A stretch of 64,000 nt of DNA from Shewanella subflava (GTDB taxonomy: Bacteria > Pseudomonadota > Gammaproteobacteria > Enterobacterales > Shewanellaceae). Location: assembly GCF_025971955.1 (NCBI RefSeq), contig NZ_JAPDMX010000023.1, positions 1 through 64,000 of the forward strand, in the 5' to 3' direction. Position numbers and translations under genes: made by a program. Positions within the stretch are counted from its first letter, which is position 1, and each line of letters begins with the position of its first letter. Under the pieces are notes generated by a model. The model was not told the DNA's origin and ran no database searches. It saw only the letters and a program-made list of their open reading frames with translations. Positions 8,355 through 17,648 of the stretch are shown here, piece after piece.

Positions 8355-9629
8355 ATGGATATAATTATGAGTTTAGTAGGGGTGGTCACCCTACTAGCGA
8401 TAGGTTTCTTACTATCGACAAATAAAAAAGCTATTAACGTACGTACCGTAGGTGGCGCTTTAGCAATTCAAGCGTTCTTTGCCGGTTTCGTATTGTATGT
8501 GCCAATTGGTCAACAAGTATTAGGCGGTGTTTCAACGGCTGTTGCTGATGTGATTGGTTATTCTCAAGCGGGTATCAACTTCCTATTTGGTGGTTTAGGT
8601 ACTGACGCAATGTTTGGTAATGGCGTTGGCTTCGTATTCGCGGTTCGCGTATTACCCGTCATTATTTTCTTCTCTTCATTAATCGCGGTTCTTTATTACC
8701 TAGGCATCATGCAGATGGTAATTAAGTTTCTTGGTGGTGGATTACAAAAAGCACTTGGTACAAGCCGCACAGAGTCAATGTCTGCAACAGCAAACATCTT
8801 CGTAGGCCAAACTGAAGCGCCTTTAGTTGTCCGTCCTTTTATTCCTACTATGACTAACTCTGAGTTATTCGCAATCATGGTTGGTGGCTTAGCGTCAATC
8901 GCTGGTGCGGTATTAGCGGGTTATGCTGGTATGGGCGTTAAAATTGAGTATTTGGTTGCGGCATCATTTATGGCGGCACCAGGTGGCTTGATGATGGCGA
9001 AGCTGATGCACCCAGAAACAGAAGAAACTAACAACGACATGACAGACTTACCGGAAGACTCTGATAAGCCTGCAAACGTAATTGATGCTGCTGCATCAGG
9101 TGCTGCGTCTGGTATGCACTTAGCATTAAACGTGGGCGCTATGTTACTTGCTTTCGTTGGTTTGATTGCAATGGTTAACGGCATGCTTGGTGGTATTGGT
9201 GGCTGGTTTGGTTTTGAAGGTCTATCACTAGAGTTAATTCTTGGCTATATCTTTATGCCTTTAGCATTCCTAATCGGTGTGCCTTGGAGCGAAGCTATGG
9301 TGGCTGGCTCTTTCATCGGTCAAAAGATTGTTGTTAACGAATTTGTGGCTTACTTAAACTTTGCTCCTTACTTAAAAGATGTTGCTGATGGTGGCATGTT
9401 GGTTGAAGCAACAGGTCAAGCAATGACTGATCGTACTCAAGCGATTATCTCATTCGCACTGTGTGGTTTTGCTAACTTATCTTCAATTGCAATTCTATTA
9501 GGTGGTTTAGGTTCAATGGCTCCTAACCGTCGTCATGACTTAGCTAAGTTAGGTGTGCGTGCGGTAATCGCTGCATCATTAGCTAACTTAATGAGTGCGA
9601 CACTTGCTGGTTTATTCTTAGCGCTATAA
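8355..9629 (+). CDS. nupC: NupC-family nucleoside:cation symporter
   Basis: A 424-residue inner-membrane concentrative nucleoside transporter. The protein is hydrophobic throughout, with the GLG/FVGQTEAPLVVRPFI block (about residues 150-166) that forms part of the substrate and ion site in this family, and a second conserved NLSSIAILLGGLGSMAP block near the C-terminus. The length is near that of E. coli NupC (400) and other family members. It lies immediately before the tsx-like porin and the deo genes, so its role in feeding nucleosides to that pathway is well supported. It has its own hairpin at its end (9651-9682), so it is probably transcribed apart from deoC. Confidence 0.9.
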   Translation: MDIIMSLVGVVTLLAIGFLLSTNKKAINVRTVGGALAIQAFFAGFVLYVPIGQQVLGGVSTAVADVIGYSQAGINFLFGGLGTDAMFGNGVGFVFAVRVLPVIIFFSSLIAVLYYLGIMQMVIKFLGGGLQKALGTSRTESMSATANIFVGQTEAPLVVRPFIPTMTNSELFAIMVGGLASIAGAVLAGYAGMGVKIEYLVAASFMAAPGGLMMAKLMHPETEETNNDMTDLPEDSDKPANVIDAAASGAASGMHLALNVGAMLLAFVGLIAMVNGMLGGIGGWFGFEGLSLELILGYIFMPLAFLIGVPWSEAMVAGSFIGQKIVVNEFVAYLNFAPYLKDVADGGMLVEATGQAMTDRTQAIISFALCGFANLSSIAILLGGLGSMAPNRRHDLAKLGVRAVIAASLANLMSATLAGLFLAL

Positions 9630-9650
9630 TTGCTGGATATTCATAGAAAG

Positions 9651-9682
9651 CGGGCTTTACAGGCGCTTAGTCGTAAAGCCCG
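9651..9682 (+). terminator. Hairpin after nupC
   Basis: CGGGCTTTAC (9651-9660) pairs with GTAAAGCCCG (9673-9682) around a 12-base loop. A strong 10-bp stem; the following sequence is AT-rich but has no solid T-run, so termination may be partial. Confidence 0.6.
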
Positions 9683-9819
9683 ATATTTGAGATTACGTTG
9701 TCATAATGATTGGCGTTAATCCACCGGTTTCCAAAGTACATATAGTGATGATTGAGCCAAGGTTAATGGCTTTGATCATGACACTTTAGAGTGACAATAA
9801 CTTGTTAGTGCGATGTTGC

Positions 9820-9839
9820 AACAAAGTCGCGACATTGTT
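9820..9839. promoter_or_regulatory. 20-bp near-perfect palindrome upstream of the tsx-like gene
   Basis: AACAAAGTCGCGACATTGTT is a 20-base palindrome with only the pair at the sixth position from each end not matching. The centre is CGCG, as in operators of LacI-family regulators. It lies about 60 bases before a candidate promoter, suited to a repressor or activator site for the Tsx-like porin. The binding protein is unknown. Confidence 0.5.
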
Positions 9840-9880
9840 CACAGAATAGAATTTAGTATTCGTTTTTTGCTGATTTAATA

Positions 9881-9908
9881 TTGTGATTTACAACAATAAC
9901 GGTAGAAT
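9881..9908 (+). promoter_or_regulatory. Candidate promoter of the tsx-like porin
   Basis: TTGTGA (9881-9886) and TAGAAT (9903-9908) are spaced by 16 bases, about 60 bases before the start. The -35 lies inside an inverted repeat, TATTGT (9879-9884) and ACAATA (9893-9898), which includes a TGTGA half site like that of CRP. A regulator acting here is inferred. Confidence 0.4.
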
Positions 9909-9970
9909 GCGCTTGCTTAAAACAAAAGCTGTCCTTGAAGATGGCCAAACAATGAAAAATGGGGTTGATG

Positions 9971-10807
9971 ATGAAAAACGTTAAAACTTTAACTTTAATT
10001 GCTGCAGCAGTTGCTGCAATGACAACTGGTACAGTACAAGCTGAACAGTACTACGGTTTTGCTAACGTATCAGTAAACTATTTAGATTGGTCTGGTGGTA
10101 CTGTAGACCGTTCTACTGCTGAAGGTGGCCAAAAAGCTGATTTCGTATATCTTGAAGTTGAAGGTGGCGCTGGTTACGATTGGGGTGATGTCTACGGCTT
10201 TATCGATTTCGAAAATCCAACTAAAGGTGACTGGGGTTACGATGCTGGTGAAGATGCTGCTGAAGCCTTCCGTATTGCAGCTAAAGGTTCTGTAGCGGTA
10301 AACATCGGTGAAACTAACTGGAATTACTACGGTCACCTATACAGTATTTCTGATTCTTCAGGTTTTTATGAGCAAAACATCGTATTAGGTGTTAGCTACG
10401 ACATCAACACTGATTTCGGCCTATGGGTTAAGCCTTTCTTAGGTGCTCACTATGTACACAATAACTTCATTGGTGCTGGTTTCAACGGCGGCATGGCTGG
10501 TTGGGTACTAGGTTATAACTTCAAGCTTGGTGGTCAAGACTTCATGATCACTAACTGGAATGAAATCGAATTTGCACGTGCTGATGAGTACCGTGGTTTC
10601 TGCACAGCAGATACTTGTGCTGGCCCTGGCGATGCTGGTTGGGTTGAAACTAACGGTGATAGCACTGGTCTAAATGGTGCGGTAGCGCTTTGGTGGAACG
10701 CGACTTCTAAGTTCACTCTTGGTTTACAGTACCGTTATGCTGATAACAAGCTAGGTACGCCAGCTTATCAAAATGCAGCAATTTTCTCTGCTAAGTACAA
10801 CTTCTAA
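9971..10807 (+). CDS. tsx: Tsx-like nucleoside-specific outer-membrane channel
   Basis: A 278-residue outer-membrane protein with a signal peptide cleaved after VQA (residue 24). It ends in FSAKYNF, a terminal phenylalanine, and shows strand-turn-strand repeats with many tyrosine and tryptophan residues. Content and length agree with the Tsx/OmpK family of nucleoside channels. The start at 9971 was chosen for the GGGG at 9961-9964; the ATG directly before it (9968) is equally in frame. Its position between nupC and deoC supports a role in carrying nucleosides across the outer membrane. It has its own upstream regulatory region and its own terminator, so it can be expressed alone. Confidence 0.85.
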   Translation: MKNVKTLTLIAAAVAAMTTGTVQAEQYYGFANVSVNYLDWSGGTVDRSTAEGGQKADFVYLEVEGGAGYDWGDVYGFIDFENPTKGDWGYDAGEDAAEAFRIAAKGSVAVNIGETNWNYYGHLYSISDSSGFYEQNIVLGVSYDINTDFGLWVKPFLGAHYVHNNFIGAGFNGGMAGWVLGYNFKLGGQDFMITNWNEIEFARADEYRGFCTADTCAGPGDAGWVETNGDSTGLNGAVALWWNATSKFTLGLQYRYADNKLGTPAYQNAAIFSAKYNF

Positions 10808-10816
10808 TTTGTGCTT

Positions 10817-10840
10817 TGGAGCCATGCTTGCATGGCTCCA
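10817..10840 (+). terminator. Terminator of the tsx-like gene
   Basis: TGGAGCCATG (10817-10826) pairs with CATGGCTCCA (10831-10840) over a 4-base loop, just after the stop. The T-rich tail is modest (CTTTATCCTT). Confidence 0.75.
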
Positions 10841-10914
10841 CTTTATCCTTACTAAAGGGCATTATCTAAGTTTCAATGTCTTTTATTAAGCATAAGTAAA
10901 ACGCGCTAAAATGG

Positions 10915-10930
10915 AATTTTCGCGGAAATT
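10915..10930. promoter_or_regulatory. 16-bp palindrome upstream of deoC
   Basis: AATTTTCGCGGAAATT is a palindrome with one mismatched pair and a central CGCG. It is about 200 bases before deoC in a non-coding region. The centre resembles that of the palindrome upstream of tsx, so both could be bound by related regulators. This is a visual observation only. Confidence 0.4.
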
Positions 10931-11132
10931 GCTAAAATAATTTTTATTTTGCCTTTTCCGGTCTTCAAGGATTCAAGTCGTGGTACTCGTTATCAGATTG
11001 AATACTTAGGTTAGTAAATCATTTATATTTACTGGCAATATATGAAGACTCGGCCATAACTATAATCATACGCCACTTCACTTTGTTGCCCTGACAAAAA
11101 TTATCTACTGATTTTATTTACGGAGAGCAAAA

Positions 11133-11906
11133 ATGACTGATTTAAAAAAAGCGGCACAAATGGGTATTTCGTTAATGGATTTAACCACTTTGAACGATGA
11201 TGATACCGATCAAAAAGTTATCGACTTGTGCCATAAAGCCAAAACGCCAGCAGGTAATACCGCTGCGATTTGTATTTACCCTCGTTTTATTCCTATTGCA
11301 CGTAAAACCTTGAATGATCTTGACTGTGAAGACATCAAAATCGCGACCGTGACTAACTTCCCACATGGTAATGATGATATTGCTATTGCAGTATTAGAAA
11401 CCCGAGCAGCGGTTGCTTATGGTGCCGATGAAGTAGATGTCGTTTTTCCATATCGTGCATTAATGGCGGGTAACGAAACTGTGGGTTTCGAGCTGGTTAA
11501 AGCCTGTAAAGAAGCCTGTGGTGATGAAGCTATTCTTAAAGTCATCATTGAATCTGGCGAATTAAAAGATCCAGCATTAATTCGCAAGGCTTCTGAATTA
11601 TCTATCGATGCAGGTGCTGACTTCATTAAAACATCGACTGGTAAAGTCCCTGTTAATGCCACCCTAGAAGCGGCTGAGATCATGTTAACCGTGATCAGTG
11701 AAAAGAACCGTAAAGTCGGCTTTAAACCAGCCGGCGGCGTAAAAGATGCAGCAAAAACAGCTGAGTTTTTAGCGGTTGCAGCCAGTATTTTAGGTGAGGA
11801 ATGGATCACGCCTGAGACATTCCGTTTTGGTGCTTCTAGCCTGCTTAACAGTTTATTACACACGTTAGAATTAGCTGACGCGCCAAAGCCTACTCAAGGC
11901 TATTAA
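11133..11906 (+). CDS. deoC: Deoxyribose-phosphate aldolase
   Basis: DeoC is a class I aldolase that splits 2-deoxyribose-5-phosphate into acetaldehyde and glyceraldehyde-3-phosphate in the cytoplasm. The 257-residue protein has the Schiff-base lysine in DFIKTSTG (Lys166) and the second conserved lysine in FKPAGGV (Lys198), matching the E. coli enzyme (259 residues). The start has a good ribosome binding site (GGAG at 11122-11125). It is the first of four deo genes; a strong hairpin separates it from deoA. Confidence 0.95.
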   Translation: MTDLKKAAQMGISLMDLTTLNDDDTDQKVIDLCHKAKTPAGNTAAICIYPRFIPIARKTLNDLDCEDIKIATVTNFPHGNDDIAIAVLETRAAVAYGADEVDVVFPYRALMAGNETVGFELVKACKEACGDEAILKVIIESGELKDPALIRKASELSIDAGADFIKTSTGKVPVNATLEAAEIMLTVISEKNRKVGFKPAGGVKDAAKTAEFLAVAASILGEEWITPETFRFGASSLLNSLLHTLELADAPKPTQGY

Positions 11907-11921
11907 TTCCAATTCAATGTG

Positions 11922-11965
11922 GTAGCTGAGGTTTATTGTCTATCGACAATCAACCTCATCGCTAC
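11922..11965 (+). terminator. Large hairpin between deoC and deoA
   Basis: GTAGC-TGAGGTT-ATTGTC (11922-11940) pairs with GACAAT-AACCTCA-GCTAC (11945-11965) around a TATC loop, with small bulges. A short T-run follows (ATATTTTT). It may terminate some transcripts, stabilise the deoC message, or act as a processing point, giving deoC a higher level than deoABD. A simple full terminator is less likely because deoA follows at once with its own RBS. Confidence 0.6.
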
Positions 11966-12024
11966 AGATATTTTTGGCGATCCCACTCTAGCTCATAATG
12001 GATTGCCTAGATGGAGGTTATATT

Positions 12025-13356
12025 ATGTTCCTCGCACAAGAAATTATCCGTAAAAAGCGTAACGGTGAAGCACTTTCCACTGCAGAAATTCAATTCTTTG
12101 TAAACGGCATTACTCACAATACTGTCTCAGAAGGGCAAATTGCTGCTCTAGGTATGGCGGTGTATTTCAATGATATGAATATGGATGAGCGAATTGCGTT
12201 AACTTCCGCTATGCGTGATTCTGGCACTGTACTTGATTGGAGTGGTTTATCATTAAACGGTCCTATTATTGATAAGCACAGTACCGGTGGTGTTGGTGAT
12301 GTGATTAGCTTAATGCTTGGCCCTATGGCTGCAGCATGTGGTGGTTTCGTTCCAATGATCTCAGGTCGTGGTTTAGGTCATACCGGCGGCACTTTAGACA
12401 AGTTTGACGCGATTCCAGGGTATCAGACAGAGCCATCTAGCGAGCTATTTCGTAAAGTTGTAAAAGAAGCCGGTGTGGCAATTATCGGGCAAACTGGCGA
12501 TTTAGTTCCTGCTGATAAACGTTTTTATTCGATTCGTGACAACACGGCCACGGTTGAGTCAATTTCACTCATCACTGCGTCAATTTTGTCTAAAAAGCTT
12601 GCCGCAGGGCTAGATGCTTTAGCTATGGATGTTAAAGTCGGCAGTGGCGCATTTATGCCGACTTATGCCGCTTCTGAAGAGCTTGCTAGAAGCATTACAG
12701 CTGTTGCTAATGGTGCTGGGACAAAAACTACCGCGTTATTAACTGACATGAATCAAGTGCTAGCATCTTGTGCCGGCAATGCTGTTGAAGTCCGTGAAGC
12801 GATTAACTTTTTAACGGGCCAATATCGTAATCCCAGATTGTATGAAGTGACTATGGGCTTGTGTTCAGAAATGCTTATTTTGGGCGGCATTGCACAAAAT
12901 GATGCTCAGGCTCGTACCAAGTTAAATGCGGTATTAGATAACGGTAAAGCTGCTGAGATTTTTGGTAAAATGGTCAGTGGTCTTGGTGGTCCAAGCGATT
13001 TTGTTGAGGCCTATGACAAGTATCTACCCCATGCGCAAATTATTCGTCCTGTTTATGCAGACCAAGTTGGTTTTGCACACAGTATGGATACCCGCGAATT
13101 AGGTTTGGCAGTAGTCACTTTGGGGGGCGGTCGTCGTAAACCTGGTGATGCACTAGATTACAGTGTTGGCTTAACAGAAGTCTGCGCGCTTGGCGATGAG
13201 ATTAGCGCAGATAAGCCACTTGCCATGATCCATGCTCAATCTGAGCAAGCATTTGAAGAAGCGGCTACAGCGGTTAGAGGGGCTATCCATATTGGTGATA
13301 CGCAACCTGAAAAAACACCTGAAATATATCGCTATATTCGTGCTGAAGATTTATAG
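12025..13356 (+). CDS. deoA: Thymidine phosphorylase
   Basis: DeoA splits thymidine and deoxyuridine with phosphate into base and deoxyribose-1-phosphate. The 443-residue protein shows the glycosyltransferase family 3 start ([18 protein letters not shown]) and the phosphate-binding block KHSTGGVGD (about residues 84-92), with [14 protein letters not shown] further on. The ATG at 12025 was chosen because a GGAGG (12012-12016) stands 8 bases before it, and the reading frame before it is not conserved in the family. deoB follows after 9 bases. Confidence 0.95.
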   Translation: MFLAQEIIRKKRNGEALSTAEIQFFVNGITHNTVSEGQIAALGMAVYFNDMNMDERIALTSAMRDSGTVLDWSGLSLNGPIIDKHSTGGVGDVISLMLGPMAAACGGFVPMISGRGLGHTGGTLDKFDAIPGYQTEPSSELFRKVVKEAGVAIIGQTGDLVPADKRFYSIRDNTATVESISLITASILSKKLAAGLDALAMDVKVGSGAFMPTYAASEELARSITAVANGAGTKTTALLTDMNQVLASCAGNAVEVREAINFLTGQYRNPRLYEVTMGLCSEMLILGGIAQNDAQARTKLNAVLDNGKAAEIFGKMVSGLGGPSDFVEAYDKYLPHAQIIRPVYADQVGFAHSMDTRELGLAVVTLGGGRRKPGDALDYSVGLTEVCALGDEISADKPLAMIHAQSEQAFEEAATAVRGAIHIGDTQPEKTPEIYRYIRAEDL

Positions 13357-13365
13357 GAGTTAGGT

Positions 13366-14583
13366 ATGAAACGTTCAATCATATTAATGTTAGATTCATT
13401 CGGTCTTGGCGCTGCAAGTGATGCAGATAAATTTGGCGATGTCGGTTCAGACACGTTTGGCCATATAGCGAAAGCCTGTGCAGAAGGTTTAGCGGATGTG
13501 GGCCGCCAAGGCCCCTTAAAATTACCTAACTTAGCGCGTTTAGGCTTAGGGCACGCAGGCTTTGAGTCGACCGGCCAGTTTGCCGCAGGGTTTGGTGACA
13601 ATGTGGATGTTATTGGGGCTTACGGTCATGCTGAAGAACTCAGCTCCGGTAAAGATACCCCAAGTGGTCACTGGGAAATGGCAGGTGTTCCTGTGCTTTA
13701 TGAGTGGGGATACTTCAGTGATTTGAAAAACTCATTCCCTAAAGAACTAACAGATAAAATTCTAGCCCGTGCGGGATTGGATGGTTTTTTAGGCAATTGT
13801 CATGCTTCAGGTACGACCATTTTAGAAGAACTCGGCCTAGAGCACATGAGTTCAGGTAAGCCAATTTTCTATACCTCTGCAGATTCGGTGTTCCAAATCG
13901 CCTGTCATGAAGAAACTTTCGGGTTAGAAAATTTGTATCGCCTATGCGAAATAGCCCGTGAAGAACTTGAGCCTTATAATATTGGCCGTGTTATAGCGCG
14001 TCCATTTGTGGGCACGGGGCCTGCTGATTTTGCGCGTACAGGTAATCGCCATGATTATGCGGTTCAACCACCCGCGCCAACCGTGTTAGATAAGCTTAAA
14101 GCCGCAGGTGGTGAAGTCGTAAGTATTGGTAAAATCGCTGATATTTATGCCAATTGCGGGATTACTCAGCAATATAAAGCGACAGGTCTTGAACAACTGT
14201 TCGATGCAACTTTAGAGCAGGTAAAACGTGCGGGTGATAATACCATTGTTTTTACCAACTTTGTTGATTTCGACTCTCACTATGGTCATCGCCGCGATAT
14301 CGCGGGGTATGCCAAGGCGCTTGAATATTTCGACTCACGTTTACCTGAGTTGTTAGCTATCTTATCTGAAGATGATTTCCTATTACTGACAGCCGATCAC
14401 GGTTGTGATCCAACTTGGAAAGGGACCGAGCACACTCGTGAACACGTGCCAGTTTTAGCATATGGTGCAGGATTAAAAGCCGGCTCTTTAGGCCGTCGTA
14501 AGTCATTTGCTGATATGGGACAGTCAATTGCAAGCTATTTCAAGTTAGAACCGATGGAATATGGTGAATCTTTCTTAAATTAG
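13366..14583 (+). CDS. deoB: Phosphopentomutase
   Basis: DeoB interconverts (deoxy)ribose-1-phosphate and (deoxy)ribose-5-phosphate, linking the phosphorylases DeoA and DeoD to DeoC. The 405-residue protein has the alkaline-phosphatase-fold metal sites: LDSFGLGA near the N-terminus and [19 protein letters not shown] near the C-terminus. DTPSGHWEM (about residues 91-99) carries the phosphorylated threonine of bacterial enzymes. GGAG of the RBS is at 13355-13358, overlapping the end of deoA, so the two genes are coupled. Confidence 0.95.
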   Translation: MKRSIILMLDSFGLGAASDADKFGDVGSDTFGHIAKACAEGLADVGRQGPLKLPNLARLGLGHAGFESTGQFAAGFGDNVDVIGAYGHAEELSSGKDTPSGHWEMAGVPVLYEWGYFSDLKNSFPKELTDKILARAGLDGFLGNCHASGTTILEELGLEHMSSGKPIFYTSADSVFQIACHEETFGLENLYRLCEIAREELEPYNIGRVIARPFVGTGPADFARTGNRHDYAVQPPAPTVLDKLKAAGGEVVSIGKIADIYANCGITQQYKATGLEQLFDATLEQVKRAGDNTIVFTNFVDFDSHYGHRRDIAGYAKALEYFDSRLPELLAILSEDDFLLLTADHGCDPTWKGTEHTREHVPVLAYGAGLKAGSLGRRKSFADMGQSIASYFKLEPMEYGESFLN

Positions 14584-14685
14584 TCACATTTTCGAACGGC
14601 GGTTCTATAAAAAGTTTAATGTGTTTGTTAAACTATCAACATAATTAAGCGGTACTAAATAAAATAGAGACATAGGGGTTTTAAC

Positions 14686-15396
14686 ATGGCTACACCACAT
14701 ATTAATGCAGTTGAAGGCGCGTTTGCTGAAACAGTTCTTTTTCCAGGTGATCCATTACGTGCCAAGTATATTGCAGAAACATTTTTAGAAAATGTTGAGC
14801 AGGTAACTGATGTACGTAATATGCTAGGCTTCACGGGTACGTACAAAGGTAAGCGTATTTCTGTTATGGGTTCAGGTATGGGTATTCCATCTTGTTCTAT
14901 CTATGCCCATGAGTTAATCAAAGAATACGGCGTTAAAAACTTAATCCGTGTTGGTACATGTGGCGCTATTAGCACAGATGTAAAGGTACGTGACGTAATT
15001 ATTGGTATGGGTGCATGTACAGACTCTCAAGCTAACCGTTTACGCTTTAAAAACCAAGACTTTGCAGCCATTGCCGATTATAGCCTATTAAGTGCTGTTG
15101 TTGACTCAGCTAAAGCCCACGGTACTAAAATTCAAGTGGGTAATGTTTTCTCTGCTGACTTGTTCTATACACCTGATCCTGAAATGTTTGACGTTATGGA
15201 AAGAATGGGTGTGTTAGGTGTCGAAATGGAAGCGGCGGGTTTATACGGTGTTGCGCATGAATTAGGTGCGAAAGCATTGTGCGTTGTTACAGTGTCTGAC
15301 CATATTCGTACCGGTGAAAAAACCTCTTCTGAAGAGCGTCAAACCACCTTTAACGACATGATCGTGATGACTTTAGATGCTGCATTAACACTTTAA
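14686..15396 (+). CDS. deoD: Purine nucleoside phosphorylase, DeoD type
   Basis: DeoD cleaves purine (deoxy)nucleosides with phosphate into base and pentose-1-phosphate; the E. coli enzyme is a hexamer. The 236-residue protein shows [10 protein letters not shown] with the phosphate site, VEMEAAGLY with the ribose-binding residues, and SDHIRTGE with the catalytic aspartate. A 100-base gap separates it from deoB, so an extra promoter is possible there. The transcript ends in the strong terminator that follows. Confidence 0.95.
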   Translation: MATPHINAVEGAFAETVLFPGDPLRAKYIAETFLENVEQVTDVRNMLGFTGTYKGKRISVMGSGMGIPSCSIYAHELIKEYGVKNLIRVGTCGAISTDVKVRDVIIGMGACTDSQANRLRFKNQDFAAIADYSLLSAVVDSAKAHGTKIQVGNVFSADLFYTPDPEMFDVMERMGVLGVEMEAAGLYGVAHELGAKALCVVTVSDHIRTGEKTSSEERQTTFNDMIVMTLDAALTL

Positions 15397-15414
15397 TATT
15401 GTTAAAGCTTCAAT

Positions 15415-15445
15415 AAAAAATGGGCGCTTATAGCGCCCATTTTTG
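15415..15445. terminator. Bidirectional terminator, deoD / ytjB
   Basis: TGGGCGC (15421-15427) pairs with GCGCCCA (15433-15439) with a TTATA loop. An A-run stands on the left and a T-run on the right, so the structure works for the deo operon on + and for the gene on - that ends at 15450. Confidence 0.9.
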
Positions 15446-15449
15446 TAGG

Positions 15450-16109
15450 TTATTTTTGAGGTTCATTCTGGTCAGTTGTTTCTTGTGCTGCAAAATGCTT
15501 CTTAAACTGTTTAATCCGTGTTTTACGACGATCAAAGTCAGCACGTTTGAATGATAATGCCCGCGACAGCAAAAAGCCGATAAAGCAAGCCGTTAATAGC
15601 ATCCACTTTAGTAACTCCATATTTTTTTGATGTAAATATTTAATTTCATCAAAAAATATACTGAGATCTAAGCGCACTTCAACATAACCCAAATTGTTAT
15701 CTTGTTGCATAACATTTTCAATTAAAGGTGGATAACCTGCCAGTAATTGTCGTAATGCCTCTGAATCAGGACCTAAATCATCCGTTGTTACTGACTGGGC
15801 AAAAGCCAATCTCACTCCCTGTGAATTATAAATATTCACTGACATCACTTTGGGATCTGCTGCCAAAGTAGACGCTAGCCATTGCAACTGCTCATCATTT
15901 TGCAAAAACATGGCTGGTGCTGCACCATTTGCCGCCTGCTGGGCAAGGGTTCTAGCCATCAGCTGTGTTTGTGAACTCAGCAGTTTTTGACCGTTTTTCA
16001 AGCTACTTTGCCACAGGTTGATTAGTCCAAATACTAAACATATGGCAAGAATAACTTGAATGATCCTGCTAATTTTTTGTCTTTTCTTGAGACCTTTAAC
16101 AAAAATCAC
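15450..16109 (-). CDS. ytjB: YtjB/SMP-family membrane protein
   Basis: A 219-residue protein with two membrane helices (residues about 15-32 and 168-183) enclosing a periplasmic domain, then a basic cytoplasmic tail. It matches the SMP family (YtjB in E. coli), of unknown biochemical function. In E. coli ytjB is divergent from serB exactly as here, which supports the call. The 139 bases between the two starts must hold both promoters. Confidence 0.75.
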   Translation of the reverse strand: MIFVKGLKKRQKISRIIQVILAICLVFGLINLWQSSLKNGQKLLSSQTQLMARTLAQQAANGAAPAMFLQNDEQLQWLASTLAADPKVMSVNIYNSQGVRLAFAQSVTTDDLGPDSEALRQLLAGYPPLIENVMQQDNNLGYVEVRLDLSIFFDEIKYLHQKNMELLKWMLLTACFIGFLLSRALSFKRADFDRRKTRIKQFKKHFAAQETTDQNEPQK

Positions 16110-16248
16110 TTTAATCCTTAGTCATTTTTCTATTTAATGAAACGCTTTCAATAGCGCCTGACTGCCATTTTTCAATGGTTTGTGGTGTGGAAATTATATT
16201 AATCTAAAAACTCATCAGTAGATAGTTGTAATCAAAGAGGTTAGACCC

Positions 16249-17286
16249 ATGCACAATCATCGCACAGCATCGCCTACGCAAAGCGTAGTCAATAAGAATG
16301 GAGATACTATTCTAACGTGGTTATTGTCATCCTCTATAAACGAATATCTACATAATGGTCAATTATGCCAGCGTTATCACGAGTCCGACTATCATAATCA
16401 GGTTGCAGCATCATTTTCTGAGCGTGTTCGAGTGGTGTTTGAGCAGTCTGCTCAACAACACATCGATATATGGTTAGACTCATTATCAGTGACTGCAAGT
16501 TTTGCATTACTTTCGCGTAATAATGATTTAATAGGGGTTGAGATAGCAACTCAAAAGCCGCTCAATGAACTGATAGCCACCTTTGAGCAAACTATCTCTC
16601 AAAAAGGCTTGGCTGCTGAGTTATTAGTCATTACTAAACCACTACCCTTGCTCCATCAAAAAGGGTTACTTGTGATGGATATGGATTCAACCGCCATTCA
16701 AATTGAATGTATTGATGAGTTAGCCGCCTTGGCAGGTGTTGGTGATGAAGTGGCTGCCGTAACGGCCAGTGCGATGCGAGGTGAGCTAGATTTTGAACAA
16801 AGCTTGCGCTTACGAGTCAGCAAATTAGCTGATGCTGATGCGACTATCATTGATACCTTGTGTAAAACCTTACCTTTAATGCCTGGTTTGACCGCATCTT
16901 TAGAGGAGTTGCAATCCAACCAATGGCGAGTCGTTGTTGCTTCTGGTGGCTTTACGCCATTCGTGAATCATCTTATGCACCAGTTAAAGTTAGATGCGGC
17001 ATTTGCTAATGAATTAGTCATCGAAGAGGGCAAGTTGACAGGGCAAGTGACAGGAGAGGTGGTTGATGCACAATACAAAGCCAATGTTATCGGCAAGTGT
17101 GCCCAAAAGTGGCAAATACAAGCTGGGCAAGTTGTGGCCATTGGTGATGGTGCGAATGATATCCCAATGATCCAGGCTGCTGATTTAGGGGTTGCCTTTC
17201 ATGCCAAACCCAAACTGATAGCAGCGGCCAATTTAGCGGTAAGCCAGCTAGATTTAAGGGCATTGGTATTTTGCCTGCAAGGGTAG
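16249..17286 (+). CDS. serB: Phosphoserine phosphatase
   Basis: SerB makes the last step of L-serine synthesis, hydrolysing O-phosphoserine. The 345-residue protein carries the HAD nucleophile motif DMDSTAIQ (nucleophile Asp144, acid Asp146), the SGGFTPF motif II and the GDGANDIPM motif IV. It is longer than E. coli SerB (322), with a less conserved N-terminal part (residues 1-135) that corresponds to the ACT-like region. Start at 16249 has AGAGG about 9 bases upstream. Divergent from ytjB. Confidence 0.92.
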   Translation: MHNHRTASPTQSVVNKNGDTILTWLLSSSINEYLHNGQLCQRYHESDYHNQVAASFSERVRVVFEQSAQQHIDIWLDSLSVTASFALLSRNNDLIGVEIATQKPLNELIATFEQTISQKGLAAELLVITKPLPLLHQKGLLVMDMDSTAIQIECIDELAALAGVGDEVAAVTASAMRGELDFEQSLRLRVSKLADADATIIDTLCKTLPLMPGLTASLEELQSNQWRVVVASGGFTPFVNHLMHQLKLDAAFANELVIEEGKLTGQVTGEVVDAQYKANVIGKCAQKWQIQAGQVVAIGDGANDIPMIQAADLGVAFHAKPKLIAAANLAVSQLDLRALVFCLQG

Positions 17287-17648
17287 CGTTAAGTATAACG
17301 TTACTGATGCATCAGCTAAGCTGAAGTTTTTTACGACAAATGTATTTAAACTCCCCCCTCAAAAAAGTCATATTTTTGGGGGAGTGGTTATAGTGCTTTT
17401 GATTTTGTATGTCATTCAGTATTTAATGCCTTCTTTGAACCACAATCAGTTCTCTATCAAAACTAACAGCACTACTACCAGTGTTGTGGCTCAGGCCATT
17501 CCACTTAAAACTTATTTTCTTTGAGAAATATACTTTGTTTACTGACAATGAAAAACTTTATTTAGGATATTTGCTCTATTTGGGTTGATATTAACGGCCG
17601 ATATGATTAAGTTTTAAACCTGTATCTTCAATAAAAATAGATAGCGCT
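17287..17648. other. Non-coding stretch after serB, with a hairpin
   Basis: No open frame is supported. A long hairpin lies at 17350-17385: ACTCCCC (17350-17356) pairs with GGGGAGT (17379-17385), and the inner CAAAAA (17360-17365) pairs with TTTTTG (17373-17378), with a CCT bulge on one side. It could end the serB transcript, though the T-run is inside the stem rather than after it. Confidence 0.5.

Noticed and set aside
11417..11863. A 148-codon minus-strand frame inside deoC
   Set aside because: deoC is certain on the plus strand, and this frame is a by-product of its codon use.
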